Below the pieces are notes generated by a model that ran no database searches, was not told the origin of the DNA, and saw only the letters and a list, made by a program, of their open reading frames with translations. The translations under genes and the position numbers were made by a program. A stretch of DNA of 64,000 nt from Algoriphagus antarcticus (GTDB lineage Bacteria; Bacteroidota; Bacteroidia; Cytophagales; Cyclobacteriaceae). Below are positions 8,145 to 17,202 of the stretch, one piece after another (position 1 is the first letter of the stretch; each line of letters starts with the position of its first letter). The stretch is taken from positions 62,001-126,000 of the forward strand of contig NZ_MSSW01000002.1 of the NCBI RefSeq assembly GCF_002150685.1. The letters run 5' to 3'.

Positions 8145-9353
8145 ATGAACACACTCCTTCCAAAAACAGAACGGCTTCACGCCTTAGACTCCCTAAGAGC
8201 CATTATGATGCTCCTAGGATTAGTTATCCATTCTTCTATAACGTATGGCCTCTATGAATATGGAGATGCATGGAGTTTAAAAGACCCCAACTCCAATAGT
8301 ATGCTCAATGATCTTATCGTGTTTTTTATCCATTCCTTCCGGATGCAAATATTTTTTGTAGTATCCGGTTTTTTTGGAGCCATGTTATTTTATGAAAGAA
8401 AACCACTGGCTATGATTAAAAATAGGATTTCACGAATTGTGTATCCCTTTATTGTATTTGTGATTTTGCTTTGGCCTCTAATCTACTTCTCTTTAACTTA
8501 TACCGGATTTGTTTTTGCTGGTGATCCAAATGCTTGGGCAGAGACGATGGCTACCATAGGAACTCCTTTATTTTTCATTCCTCAGAAAACATATCATCTA
8601 TGGTTTCTGTACTATCTTGTCATGATAATAGGGGTTTCAATTCTGATTGCCTTTGCTATTAGAAAGACTCCCAGCTTGGCTCGCTCCATCTCTAAGGCGT
8701 TTAGCTGGATTATTCAAAAGCCAGTTTTACGCGTATTCTTTTTTGCCATGATCACTGGCCTAGCCTATCTAGTTATGGGGATATCGTCGGTAGAAACCTC
8801 TCTTTCTTTCGTACCTGATTTCAATACCTTCATTTACTATTTCACTTTTTTTATAGTAGGGTGGGTTTTGTTTAAATCTAAAGAGCATTTAGACAGCATG
8901 AAGCGTTTGGATTGGGCATGCACTTTATTGGGAACCGTTCTCTTTTTCGGATACGCACTAAATGTTCCATCCTTTAGCTTTGAGATGACAATCCTAGTCA
9001 AGTCATTGGTCGTTTGGCTCCTGATCTTTGGATTTACGGGGCTGTTTCTCCGGTATGGAAGTGGACATTCGGCTCGGATGCGCTATATCTCCGATGCATC
9101 CTATTGGGTTTATCTCGTTCACTTGCCGATCGCAGGATTTATTCCTGCGCTAATTTTCGAGTGGGAAGTACCAGCCATGCTGAAATTTTTAACTGTACTA
9201 TCAGGGACTTCAATCATCTGCTTTACTACTTATCATTTATTTGTTCGAAGCACCTTTATCGGGAAGTTTCTCAATGGTCGTAAATACTCGAGAAGTGTAG
9301 CAGATATCCGGCATGCGGAGGAAGCAAGGAAGGTGACAGCTACATTGACTTAA
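8145..9353 (+). CDS. acyltransferase-3 / OpgC-like membrane protein
   Basis: 402 aa with about ten membrane segments. The N-terminus RLHALDSLRAIMMLLGLVIHSS carries the conserved Arg and His of the acyltransferase 3 (AT3) family, which O-acylate sugars, glucans or lipids using cytoplasmic acyl donors. Other hallmarks are the periplasm-facing LWFLYYLVMIIG and, near the end, YWVYLVHLPIAGFIPALI. Many homologues in Bacteroidota are called glucan biosynthesis protein or acyltransferase; the acceptor here is unknown. The next gene starts 16 bases later on the same strand and is also a membrane protein, so the two probably form an operon together with the following lipocalin-like gene. Confidence 0.85.
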   Translation: MNTLLPKTERLHALDSLRAIMMLLGLVIHSSITYGLYEYGDAWSLKDPNSNSMLNDLIVFFIHSFRMQIFFVVSGFFGAMLFYERKPLAMIKNRISRIVYPFIVFVILLWPLIYFSLTYTGFVFAGDPNAWAETMATIGTPLFFIPQKTYHLWFLYYLVMIIGVSILIAFAIRKTPSLARSISKAFSWIIQKPVLRVFFFAMITGLAYLVMGISSVETSLSFVPDFNTFIYYFTFFIVGWVLFKSKEHLDSMKRLDWACTLLGTVLFFGYALNVPSFSFEMTILVKSLVVWLLIFGFTGLFLRYGSGHSARMRYISDASYWVYLVHLPIAGFIPALIFEWEVPAMLKFLTVLSGTSIICFTTYHLFVRSTFIGKFLNGRKYSRSVADIRHAEEARKVTATLT

Positions 9354-9369
9354 CTATAACTCTATACTA

Positions 9370-10077
9370 ATGAAACAGACAAGTATCCTGAAACCTTCCA
9401 GTCCTAATTCCTACCTGTACTTGGTATTATGGATTGTCCTGATCGGATTTGCTGGAAAATTTGTGCTTCAAGCCCTTCCTTATTTTGGTCTCGACCAAGA
9501 AGTATTTGGAAGGTATTGGGATTTCAAATGGTCTCTGATCGGGCATATCTCTGGCGGAATCTTGGCTTTGCTGATCGGTCCATTTCAGTTTTGGAAAGCC
9601 TTACGGGACAAGTACCGGATGACGCACCGATGGATGGGTAAAATCTACCTCTCGGCAATTCTAATTGCAGCAATTTCCTCCACTCATCTAGCATGGACCG
9701 TTGGAGTGGCGATTCATTGGACTTGGGCTTTATCCCTTCAAGGCTTGGCTTTTGCTTGGATAGTCACCGCAGGCATGGCATTCCTTCAAATCAAGAGAGG
9801 TAAAGTGACTCAACACAAAGAATGGATGATCCGCAGCTATGCAGTCACTTTTGCCTTTGTTTTGTTTCGATTTATCGATGAACTGGAAAGCGTCAGAGCG
9901 CTAGGGAGTTTTGTTGAAAGAGGACCGACCATGATTTGGTTTTCATGGACAATTCCGCTCTTGATCACAGAGATTGTCCTTCAATGGAATAAAAAAATCG
10001 GTCACGTCTTGAATCTAACAGTACAGAAATCAAAAAATAGCCCCAAAAATACTTTCCCAACTTTTGACAATGGATAA
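9370..10077 (+). CDS. DUF2306-type membrane protein
   Basis: 235 aa with about six to seven membrane segments. Family-like motifs include FKWSLIGHISGGILALLIGPFQFWKALRDKYRMTHRWMGKIYL near residues 55-97 and QHKEWMIRSYAVTFAFVLFRF near 155-175, with conserved His residues that could bind heme or metal; that reading is inference. Function is not established for the family. Located between the acyltransferase (16 bases upstream) and a lipocalin-like gene whose first possible start overlaps this gene's last codons. Confidence 0.75.
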   Translation: MKQTSILKPSSPNSYLYLVLWIVLIGFAGKFVLQALPYFGLDQEVFGRYWDFKWSLIGHISGGILALLIGPFQFWKALRDKYRMTHRWMGKIYLSAILIAAISSTHLAWTVGVAIHWTWALSLQGLAFAWIVTAGMAFLQIKRGKVTQHKEWMIRSYAVTFAFVLFRFIDELESVRALGSFVERGPTMIWFSWTIPLLITEIVLQWNKKIGHVLNLTVQKSKNSPKNTFPTFDNG

Positions 10078-10603
10078 AATGCCTAGTATGAAACTCTTTG
10101 GCTTTTTCCCATTAATGAATGTTGGATTATTTCTCCTGACTGCATTTGCGTGCATTTCAAAAGAACCGAAAAATGATCCCCGCTTTCATGGAATGTGGAA
10201 ACTAGACATCATCGAATCTTATGATTCAATATCCGGGAAATGGAGCCATTATGAAACGGATCAATACCACGACGGCTACATTTTGTATGATGGAAAGGGA
10301 CATATGGCAGTTCATTTGACTTCAAAAGGTTATCGGGATTTTGACGTCTCTAAAAATGTAGACAGCCTGGATATGGAAGGTTTGAAGGAACGATTGAAGC
10401 GCTATCAAACCAACTTCGTGTACTTCGCTGACTACCAAACCAAGGAAAATGTCATTGATCACAACCGCCTTTCGGCAACGGATCCATTCAATTGGGGGAC
10501 GGTGCTGACAAGGGATTTTGAGTTCAAAAATGATACATTAATTCTTTCAGCCAGAGAAAGCATTGATGCAAACAAGTTGAGGTTGAGATGGGTGAAATAT
10601 TAA
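10064..10603 (+). CDS. lipocalin-like domain lipoprotein
   Basis: 179 aa from the first start; the Met at 10088 (MKLFGFF) is the better start because it places a clean signal sequence before the lipobox TAFAC. The rest resembles the Lipocalin_5 type: FHGMWKLDIIESYDSISGKWS, then GYILYDGKGHMAVHLTS, and a C-terminal LILSARESIDANKLRLRWVKY. Proteins of this type fold as small beta barrels and may bind hydrophobic ligands; no ligand can be named. Its likely exposure to the periplasm matches the membrane genes just upstream. Confidence 0.75.
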   Translation: MTMDKMPSMKLFGFFPLMNVGLFLLTAFACISKEPKNDPRFHGMWKLDIIESYDSISGKWSHYETDQYHDGYILYDGKGHMAVHLTSKGYRDFDVSKNVDSLDMEGLKERLKRYQTNFVYFADYQTKENVIDHNRLSATDPFNWGTVLTRDFEFKNDTLILSARESIDANKLRLRWVKY

Positions 10604-10663
10604 AATTTTATAAAATGCTTTGAAATAAATCAACAAGTAGAATTAAACCCCCTAACCTGAAAG

Positions 10664-11488
10664 ATGAAAACTCTGGAATACTTACTGTCTATTGATCTTA
10701 ATTACATCGTAATCGGATTAATTGTAATCTTTTTTACGTTGGAGCAGGTATTAAGCACCCAATTCAGTTTCCAAAAACGGGGGCGGCATTTTTGGAATAG
10801 TTTCTTGTTCCAGGTAGTTTTCTTCATTGGGAATCTATTCTGGGCAATCGCCTTCGTTTTCTGTATCCAATGGCTCAATGAAAAGGAATTCGGATTGTTT
10901 TTTCTGGTTGAACTCCCGGTTTGGTTGAAGTTGGTTTTGGGTGTTTTGCTCTTGGATTTGGCGACTTATTGGTTTCACAGGATTTCCCATGTTGTCCCTG
11001 TCCTTTGGCGTTTTCACAGAGTACACCACAGTGATACGACGATGGATTCCTCTACTTATTTCCGAGCCCATCCGATTGAGGTATTCTTTTGGTTTGGAAG
11101 TGCCCCCATTTTGATGGCTGGTATTTTTGGATTGGATCTGCTTGCTGTGGGCTTGTATTTTCTGGTGGTGACCCCCTTTGTGATTATCGAGCACTGCAAT
11201 CTCCGCTTTCCATCCTGGTTGGACAATACAGTAGGTTTAGTCATCACCACACCGAACCTGCACAAGATCCACCACGATCAGGATCAAAATTTTACCGATT
11301 CAAATTTTGCTGACATCTTCATCCTTTGGGATCGGATTTTCGGCACTTATACTTACAAACCTGCAGATCAGGTCAAATTCGGGTTGAAAGAATTTGAGAA
11401 AGAAGAGAAACAGACTTTCTGGTATTTGTTAAGAAGTCCTTTTATAAGGATTGAGAGGAATGGAAAGGATGGGTTGGAAAAAAAATGA
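10664..11488 (+). CDS. sterol desaturase / fatty acid hydroxylase family protein
   Basis: 274 aa, about four to five membrane segments plus the tripartite histidine motifs of the membrane di-iron fatty acid hydroxylase superfamily: H105xxxH109 (HRISH), H118xxHH (HRVHH) and H200xxHH (HKIHH), with a further HCNLRFP between them. It should hydroxylate or desaturate a lipid substrate using O2 at a di-iron centre; the substrate cannot be assigned. It is followed by a convergent two-component pair on the other strand. Confidence 0.88.
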   Translation: MKTLEYLLSIDLNYIVIGLIVIFFTLEQVLSTQFSFQKRGRHFWNSFLFQVVFFIGNLFWAIAFVFCIQWLNEKEFGLFFLVELPVWLKLVLGVLLLDLATYWFHRISHVVPVLWRFHRVHHSDTTMDSSTYFRAHPIEVFFWFGSAPILMAGIFGLDLLAVGLYFLVVTPFVIIEHCNLRFPSWLDNTVGLVITTPNLHKIHHDQDQNFTDSNFADIFILWDRIFGTYTYKPADQVKFGLKEFEKEEKQTFWYLLRSPFIRIERNGKDGLEKK

Positions 11489-11532
11489 ATTCTTTAAAAC
11501 TGAGTATCATCGCGCCCTTTTTATAACTTCAA

Positions 11533-12264
11533 TCAAAGTTTATTCAGCATTTTATGTAGATATTCCTTGTATTGCTTTCCTATAGGAATCAGCTTTCCTT
11601 TCAATTCTACACAAGAATCTGTGACTGCGTCAAGCTTTGAAAAGTTGACCATAAACGAGCGGTGAATTCGAATAAACCGCTTTTGTCCTATTTTTTCACA
11701 AAACTTGTTCAAGGGACTCACAATCAAATAAGATTGCTGAGCAGTGATTATTTTACAATAATTCCTTTCTGCCTCCACCCAAAGGATATCATCAAGCATT
11801 ACTTTGATTAACTTATTTTGGTTTCGAATGAAAATCCTATCCTCATACACGTCAGCACCTGTTTCCATGGAAGAAATAGCCGCGGGGTTTACTTTGATTC
11901 TTTCCTCCACCAGTGCAATCGTTCTTTCTAGGATTTGCTTGGTGAAAGGCTTGGAAATAAAGGCGAAAGGATGGGTCTCTTTCGCTTTTTCGAAGGTAGC
12001 ATCATCCTGATTTGCAGTGAGAAATATCAAAGGAATATCGAGAATCTTATGAATTTCATGAGCTGCATCTATACCTGTAATTTCCCCTTTTAGATGTATA
12101 TCCATCAGGATTATGTCCGGCTTAGTCTCCAATGCATGGTGGATTGCCTCCTCACCTTTGGTCTCTATGCCGGTGACCTCATAGCCAAGATTACTTAGCT
12201 GCAAACTGATATTCGCAGCGATGATCATATCATCTTCCACAATCAGAATTCTAGTTGTACTCAT
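11533..12264 (-). CDS. LytTR-family response regulator
   Basis: 243 aa. The N-terminal receiver domain has the acidic pair (VEDD, residues 9-12), phospho-acceptor Asp55 (IILMDIH), the conserved Thr in LIFLTAN and Lys in FISKPF. From about residue 145 a LytTR DNA-binding domain follows (DDILWVEAERNYCKI...FIRIHRSFMVNFSKLD). It overlaps the kinase gene upstream by four bases (ATGA), so the two are translationally coupled and almost certainly partners. Output genes are unknown; the divergently placed lipoprotein at 14402 lies on the far side of the kinase. Confidence 0.93.
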   Translation of the reverse strand: MSTTRILIVEDDMIIAANISLQLSNLGYEVTGIETKGEEAIHHALETKPDIILMDIHLKGEITGIDAAHEIHKILDIPLIFLTANQDDATFEKAKETHPFAFISKPFTKQILERTIALVEERIKVNPAAISSMETGADVYEDRIFIRNQNKLIKVMLDDILWVEAERNYCKIITAQQSYLIVSPLNKFCEKIGQKRFIRIHRSFMVNFSKLDAVTDSCVELKGKLIPIGKQYKEYLHKMLNKL

Positions 12265-14207
12265 GCTGCTTTGTTAAGTAAAAATTCAAAAGTAAATGCA
12301 GTACCTGCTTCATTTGCCAAGGTCATTTTCCCGTCCAGTTGACGAGTAAGTAGGCTAATTAACTCTCTTCCAAAACCAGTGCCCTGTGTCGTGGAATTTT
12401 CCATGATACCTATTCCATCGTCAGACACTTTCAAGAAAAGATTACCTTCTTTTTCATCTAGTTGGACGCAAATCTGTCCTGATTTTTGTCTGGGAAAAGC
12501 ATATTTGAGTGAGTTAGAGATCAATTCGTTTACGATAAGGCCGATAGGAATTGCGACATCTACGTCCAATTCCAAAGTATTCATTCTTATCCTAAAATCA
12601 ATCCTATCAGACGCATCAAAAGTTTCCAAGATAAATTTTCCCAAGCCTTCAAAAAACTCCTTCATCTCCACACTTTTTAGGTTGTCTTTTTTATAAAGTC
12701 GGAGATGGATCATCCCCATACTTTGGACTCGGAGATAAGTTTCTTCCATGATTTGTTGAAAATCCGGATTTTTAATTGAGGCGATTTGAAGCGTGAGAAG
12801 ACTTGAGATGGTTTCTAGATTATTTTTTACCCGATGATGGATTTCTTTGAGAAGAAATTCTTTCTCTTCGTTCTTTTTTTCCAAGAGGCTACTGTATTTC
12901 TTTTTTTTGAGGAAAACCCGATATAGTAGAAACAGAAAAAATAGTAACACACCGGCTAGCGTAAGGTAGAAAACTTGAATAACCCACTGCCTACTCAATT
13001 CTGCTTCTTGGATCTTAATCGTGTTTTCTTTTTGGGCAACTTGCATTTGAGTTTCTAGCACAGCGACCTTCTCCTCAGCCTCAGCGGTGAATACTTCACC
13101 TCGAAGCCGACTGGATATTTTGGAGGTGTTGAGTGCATTTTCATACGCTTTGGCTCCCTCATATGATTTGCTCAATTCATCGTAAACTAGGCTTAGGTAA
13201 AATTTATCCCCAAAATTGGTGGTTGCTTTTTCAATACTTGTTCTTAGGTATACGGCGGCATCTTCGTAGTCTCCAGCCATATTACTAGCCTTACCCAAAG
13301 CCATATAAGAACGCATGATCATAAATTCATTATTGAGTAATTCAGCATATCGAAGTGCCTCTAAGCCGGATTTCCTGGCTTCAGAAAAATCACCCATTTT
13401 AGCTTTTAAGTTGGCTAGTGCAATAAAAGTGTCGCTCAAGTTATTATAAAACCCATAGCGCTCTCCTATTTGCACCGATTGCTTAAAATATTCAATCGCA
13501 TCCTTAGGTCTATCCAAATCCACCATATACTGTCCCACTAGATGGAGCGTAAAATCATAATCCAAATCATTGAGCCCTCTTTTCTCAAATAGTTCAATAG
13601 ACTTTAATCCATAATTCAATGCAGCATCGATTTTCCCCTGCTTCCAAAAAAGATTGCTCATATCTGAATAAGCCATTGCAATGGCTTTGGTGTCTCCATA
13701 GTTTTCGCCAATCTCAAGTGTTTTAGAAGCATAGACAAAGGCATCTCCGAGCATGCCCTTTCGTTCGTACACATATCCCAGATTGGTATAAAGCAACCAC
13801 GCTTCGCTTTCGGGGATTTTGAGAATAGCTTCCTTGAGTACATACTCAGCCAATTTCAATTCCTCCATTCTGAGTAAAATAGCGCCTTGAGAAACCATTA
13901 GATTCCCTTCCCAATAAGAATCTTCCTTCTCTCTAGCTTCCTCTAGACCCATCTCAATGTATTCAAGGGCTACGTTAAGGTTACGTGTATGATAGTGATA
14001 TCCCAAGTCGTTTAAAACCTTTAATCTAAGGGGCGAATCTTTGGAAATTGCAGGCAGAGCTTTTTCCAATTCTTCGAGATATTCAGTCTGAAAATCATCG
14101 GTTTCTACAAAAACCTCTTTGTATTGGAAAAATCCATTTCTTAATACAATCTGCGCAAATCCCACAGTAGAAATCAGAAAAAAGCCTACTAAAAAAATCT
14201 TCCTCAT
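12261..14207 (-). CDS. TPR-containing sensor histidine kinase (HisKA_2 type)
   Basis: 648 aa. A short signal peptide (to about residue 19, VGFAQ) is followed by periplasmic TPR repeats (about 45-380), a coiled coil, one membrane segment (about 412-434, VFYLTLAGVLLFFLFLLY) and a HisKA_2 dimerisation domain with the phospho-acceptor in EIHHRVKNNLETISSLLTLQ (His457/458). The ATPase domain has NELISNSLKYAFP, VSDDGIGI and GTGFGRELIS. This kinase class usually pairs with LytTR or similar regulators, matching the overlapping downstream gene. The TPR region probably senses protein-protein contacts in the periplasm. Confidence 0.92.
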   Translation of the reverse strand: MRKIFLVGFFLISTVGFAQIVLRNGFFQYKEVFVETDDFQTEYLEELEKALPAISKDSPLRLKVLNDLGYHYHTRNLNVALEYIEMGLEEAREKEDSYWEGNLMVSQGAILLRMEELKLAEYVLKEAILKIPESEAWLLYTNLGYVYERKGMLGDAFVYASKTLEIGENYGDTKAIAMAYSDMSNLFWKQGKIDAALNYGLKSIELFEKRGLNDLDYDFTLHLVGQYMVDLDRPKDAIEYFKQSVQIGERYGFYNNLSDTFIALANLKAKMGDFSEARKSGLEALRYAELLNNEFMIMRSYMALGKASNMAGDYEDAAVYLRTSIEKATTNFGDKFYLSLVYDELSKSYEGAKAYENALNTSKISSRLRGEVFTAEAEEKVAVLETQMQVAQKENTIKIQEAELSRQWVIQVFYLTLAGVLLFFLFLLYRVFLKKKKYSSLLEKKNEEKEFLLKEIHHRVKNNLETISSLLTLQIASIKNPDFQQIMEETYLRVQSMGMIHLRLYKKDNLKSVEMKEFFEGLGKFILETFDASDRIDFRIRMNTLELDVDVAIPIGLIVNELISNSLKYAFPRQKSGQICVQLDEKEGNLFLKVSDDGIGIMENSTTQGTGFGRELISLLTRQLDGKMTLANEAGTAFTFEFLLNKAA

Positions 14208-14401
14208 TCATAAATATAACAAATTGAGGGGCTTGAAAACCAGTTTATTGTGTAATAAATATCTCTTGGGAAATAAATACTGCATGTCGGGAAGTATTAT
14301 ACTACGTTCATACCATCTCATTTTTTACTATGCTTGAAGAAGTCCAACTTATATGGAATAAAGTCAATTCTAAATTTTTGAATTTTTATAACCCGATACG
14401 T

Positions 14402-14920
14402 ATGAAAAATTTCCTTCTCCTTGGATTGCTCCTTATGGCTATTGGATGCACTTCAAAAACAAAGTACACACAACAGTCCCCTGAGATTGATATTGTCAAA
14501 TCAATAATCGGCAATTATGTCAATGGAGAATGGGATGAATATGCAGCACATTATGCAGAGGGAGCCACCGTCTTCTTCAATACCACTGAAGAGAATCCAT
14601 CCTCGATACAGGAAATCATAGCTGGACAGAAGCTGAGCATTGAGCCACTTTCATCCTATTCCTTTGTAAGAGACAAGGAGGAATTAGAGATGGTATTGAC
14701 TGACGAAGGCGAAACCTGGGTGAATTACTGGGGGCTTTGGAAAGGAACCATTGCTGCCAACAACAAAACTTTTGAAATGCCTGTGCACATCACTTCTCAA
14801 TTTGTAGATGGGAAAATAGTAAAAACATTCGGCTATTGGGAAAGCGCTCCTATGCAAATTGAATTAATGAAAATACAAGAGGCAGCAGCGGAAATGGCTG
14901 AAATAGAAACGCCTGAATAA
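14402..14920 (+). CDS. SnoaL-like lipoprotein
   Basis: 172 aa. The ATG at 14402 is preferred over one at 14330 because it yields a standard lipoprotein signal with Cys16 in MAIGC. The mature domain (EIDIVKSIIGNYVNGEWDEYAAHYAEGATVFFN) is NTF2/SnoaL-like, with the usual helix-turn-helix and FVDGKIVKTFGYWES beta hairpin near the end. Divergent from the TPR kinase, with 194 bases between, where promoters for both would lie. A strong hairpin terminator follows. Confidence 0.78.
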   Translation: MKNFLLLGLLLMAIGCTSKTKYTQQSPEIDIVKSIIGNYVNGEWDEYAAHYAEGATVFFNTTEENPSSIQEIIAGQKLSIEPLSSYSFVRDKEELEMVLTDEGETWVNYWGLWKGTIAANNKTFEMPVHITSQFVDGKIVKTFGYWESAPMQIELMKIQEAAAEMAEIETPE

Positions 14921-14942
14921 GAAACCAAACGGATTTTTTTGT

Positions 14943-14997
14943 TTCCAGGAAGAGCTTCAATTTAGGTGTTGAGCTTTCTTCCTGGAATCCTTTTTTT
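14943..14997 (+). terminator. strong hairpin terminator
   Basis: Arms 14943-14960 and 14969-14987 pair over about 18 positions with one mismatch or bulge (TTCCAGGAAG/CTTCCTGGAA core), followed by a T run at 14991-14997. It ends the lipoprotein transcript. Confidence 0.8.
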
Positions 14998-15294
14998 GGG
15001 GATGGAGGCAAGTCTTTTTCTTGAGTTTTTTTCAATAGTTAACTGTGCTGATGAATATCTAATAATTGATTTTGTGACGGGTGATCTACAATTGGCGCAC
15101 GTCCAATGAATCTCTCAAAATGGAAGGAAATATAATTTCACTCTTACAGAGCTACAATTACATGGGTTTTGCTACTAAGCCAGACCTTCGAGCTGGGCTT
15201 AGCTATTTAGGGTCAGCCCTTTTCTCAAAAAAGTGATTACCCGCATCGATTGGGCTAAGAGCGGAAAACCCATCGTCCATCACGGTCAAATAGA
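14998..15294. other. intergenic region with a hairpin, no gene
   Basis: About 300 bases without a protein-like frame. A TAAGCCAG...CTGGGCTTA hairpin lies near 15177-15203. It may be remnant DNA or a small RNA; no known RNA family is recognised. Confidence 0.35.
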
Positions 15295-15321
15295 ACAAAA
15301 AAGCCAGCGTTTCCACTGGCT
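15295..15321 (-). terminator. terminator of the trp-aroF operon
   Basis: AGCCAG (15302-15307) pairs with CTGGCT (15316-15321); on the minus strand it is followed by a run of T (the A run at 15295-15302). It sits 12 bases past the DAHP synthase stop codon. Confidence 0.8.
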
Positions 15322-15332
15322 ATTGTATTTCT

Positions 15333-16352
15333 TTACAACAAATCAAATCCTTTTCGCATCGCAAAGCTCTCTCTGATCCAGCCTGCAAGTCTTGCGCTTT
15401 GGGCAAAGTCAAGGGTTTGCTGTCCATCGGAGTAAGCTTTTTCAGGAACCTCATGAGATTCATAGATTATCCCGTCTGCTCCAGACATCACGCCAGCAAG
15501 TGCCATTTGCGGCACATAAGCACGTATCCCAATTCCATGCGAAGGATCCACGATCACAGGCAAGTGGGATTTTGCTTTCAAAATCGGAATTGCATTTAAG
15601 TCTAAGGTATTTCTAGAAGCTCGCTCATAGGTACGAATCCCTCTCTCGCAGAGAATCAGTTTCTCATTTCCTCCTGAGAATACATACTCAGCAGATTGCA
15701 AAAGCTCTTCGATCGTACCGGAAATACCCCGCTTAATCATCACCGCTTTATCTACTTTTCCCAATTCATCCAAGAGGTTGAAGTTTTGGGAATTTCTGGC
15801 TCCCACCTGATACACATCCACATAAGGATACATTTCTTCGATTTGGGAAGTTTGCATCACTTCTGTGACAATCTTGATCCCGGCTTCATGAGCGATCTCA
15901 TACCACAGCTTTAAGCCGTCTAAGCCCAAACCACGAAATGCATACGGGCTACTTCTAGGTTTAAATACTCCACCTCGCATCATCTTGATGTCATTCTCCA
16001 CACAATGGGCTACGACAGAGCGGATTTGTTCTTCAGATTCAATAGAGCATGGCCCGGTGATTACTGCCATTTCACCTTCTTTGATGAAAATATTATCGCC
16101 CAAATCAACGGAAGTAGGTTTCGCTTTCCACTTTTTAGACACCAATTTATATTCATCTGATACAATATGGATATCTATTATCCCATCCATCTGGCCTATT
16201 TGGCGGATATCGATTTCCTTTTTACCGATCCCGATCAGATAGTCTCCCAATTGGGTTTTTACTTCGGTAATTTTATACCCTATTCCATTGACTTTTTGGA
16301 TCAAATTCTCCTTTTGGCTATTGGAAATATCGGGTTGAAGCTGAATAATCAT
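15333..16352 (-). CDS. aroF: 3-deoxy-7-phosphoheptulonate (DAHP) synthase, AroA-beta type
   Basis: 339 aa. Catalyses the first shikimate step, condensing phosphoenolpyruvate and erythrose 4-phosphate. Residues 1-70 form a ferredoxin-like (FL) N-terminal domain that, in this Bacillus/Thermotoga-type class, serves allosteric control by aromatic amino acids. The barrel contains VITGPCSIES (about 93-102), KPRSSPYAFRG, the metal ligands in ILCERGIRTYE and the terminal VIVDPSHGIG. Last gene of the trp operon: three bases separate it from trpA, so it is presumably co-regulated with tryptophan synthesis. Confidence 0.94.
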   Translation of the reverse strand: MIIQLQPDISNSQKENLIQKVNGIGYKITEVKTQLGDYLIGIGKKEIDIRQIGQMDGIIDIHIVSDEYKLVSKKWKAKPTSVDLGDNIFIKEGEMAVITGPCSIESEEQIRSVVAHCVENDIKMMRGGVFKPRSSPYAFRGLGLDGLKLWYEIAHEAGIKIVTEVMQTSQIEEMYPYVDVYQVGARNSQNFNLLDELGKVDKAVMIKRGISGTIEELLQSAEYVFSGGNEKLILCERGIRTYERASRNTLDLNAIPILKAKSHLPVIVDPSHGIGIRAYVPQMALAGVMSGADGIIYESHEVPEKAYSDGQQTLDFAQSARLAGWIRESFAMRKGFDLL

Positions 16353-16355
16353 TGC

Positions 16356-17129
16356 TTACTTGATTACAGTTTGAATGTATGCCTGAATGTCTTCACTCAG
16401 GTTTTTAGAATTTTTTACGGTTTTGATGAAAGCTGAGCCAATGATCGCTCCATTGCTATATTCTGAGGCTTTGGAGAAAGTTTCGGAGTCAGAAATCCCA
16501 AAACCAATCAATCTCGAATTTTTCAATTTCATAGCCTGCACCCGCTTAAAATAAGTGATTTGCTCCTCAGTGATTCCGGTTTTCGCACCTGTGACACCAT
16601 GTGAGGAGACCATGTAGATAAATCCATTGGAGTGCTGGTCAATCTCCAAAATTCGTTTTTCTGAGGTCTGTGGGGAAATCAAAAAGGTATTGACCAAACC
16701 ATACTCCTCGAAAAGTAATTTGTAGTCATCCAAATATTGCTGCATGGGAAGATCTGGGAGAATCAACCCATCTACTCCTACTTCCTGACATTTCTTGCAA
16801 AAAGCCTCCATCCCATATTGCATGATTGGGTTCAAATAGCCCATCAATACTACAGGTAGAGTGATTTTCTCACGAAATCCAGCCAGTTGATTAAACAGTT
16901 TTTTCAAAGAAATACCATTCTCTAAAGCGATCATATTGCTATCCTGGATAGTTGGCCCATCAGCAATAGGGTCGGAATACGGAACTCCAATTTCTATGAT
17001 ATCAGCTCCGCCGGCCTGGATAGCTTCCATAATAGGAAGCGTATCCTCAAGTGCTGGAAAACCAGCTGTAAAGTAGATGGAGAGAACGCGGTTCTTTTTG
17101 GATTCAAACAGTTTATGTATTCGGTTCAT
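16356..17129 (-). CDS. trpA: tryptophan synthase alpha subunit
   Basis: 257 aa from the Met at 17129 (MNRIHKLFESKKNRVLSIYFTAGFP); a longer frame from 17189 only adds residues from a repeat region and is not believable. Cleaves indole-3-glycerol phosphate to indole, passed to TrpB. Family signatures: ADIIEIGVPYSDPIADGPTIQ with the catalytic Asp, a catalytic Glu in DIIEIG, and IGFGISDSETF/NGAIIGSAF at the phosphate site. Separated from trpB by 73 bases containing an inverted repeat. Confidence 0.95.
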   Translation of the reverse strand: MNRIHKLFESKKNRVLSIYFTAGFPALEDTLPIMEAIQAGGADIIEIGVPYSDPIADGPTIQDSNMIALENGISLKKLFNQLAGFREKITLPVVLMGYLNPIMQYGMEAFCKKCQEVGVDGLILPDLPMQQYLDDYKLLFEEYGLVNTFLISPQTSEKRILEIDQHSNGFIYMVSSHGVTGAKTGITEEQITYFKRVQAMKLKNSRLIGFGISDSETFSKASEYSNGAIIGSAFIKTVKNSKNLSEDIQAYIQTVIK

Positions 17130-17144
17130 ATAGATAGATGATGG

Positions 17145-17196
17145 ATGTCGGGTGTCCGATGACCGATGCAAACACCTTTCACCGGACATCCGACAT
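17145..17196. repeat. inverted repeat between trpB and trpA
   Basis: Arms 17145-17158 and 17183-17196 match in 13 of 14 positions (ATGTCGGGTGTCCG with CGGACATCCGACAT). The loop contains CCGATGACCGATG, related to the GACCGAAG repeats at 7391 and 53921; a CGGACATCTGACA relative lies near 54305. Confidence 0.65.
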
Positions 17197-17202
17197 TAAA
17201 CT

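Noticed and set aside
10835-11194. 119-codon antisense frame
   Set aside because: Lies opposite the hydroxylase gene and is His/Gln/Lys-rich only because of the opposite strand's codons.
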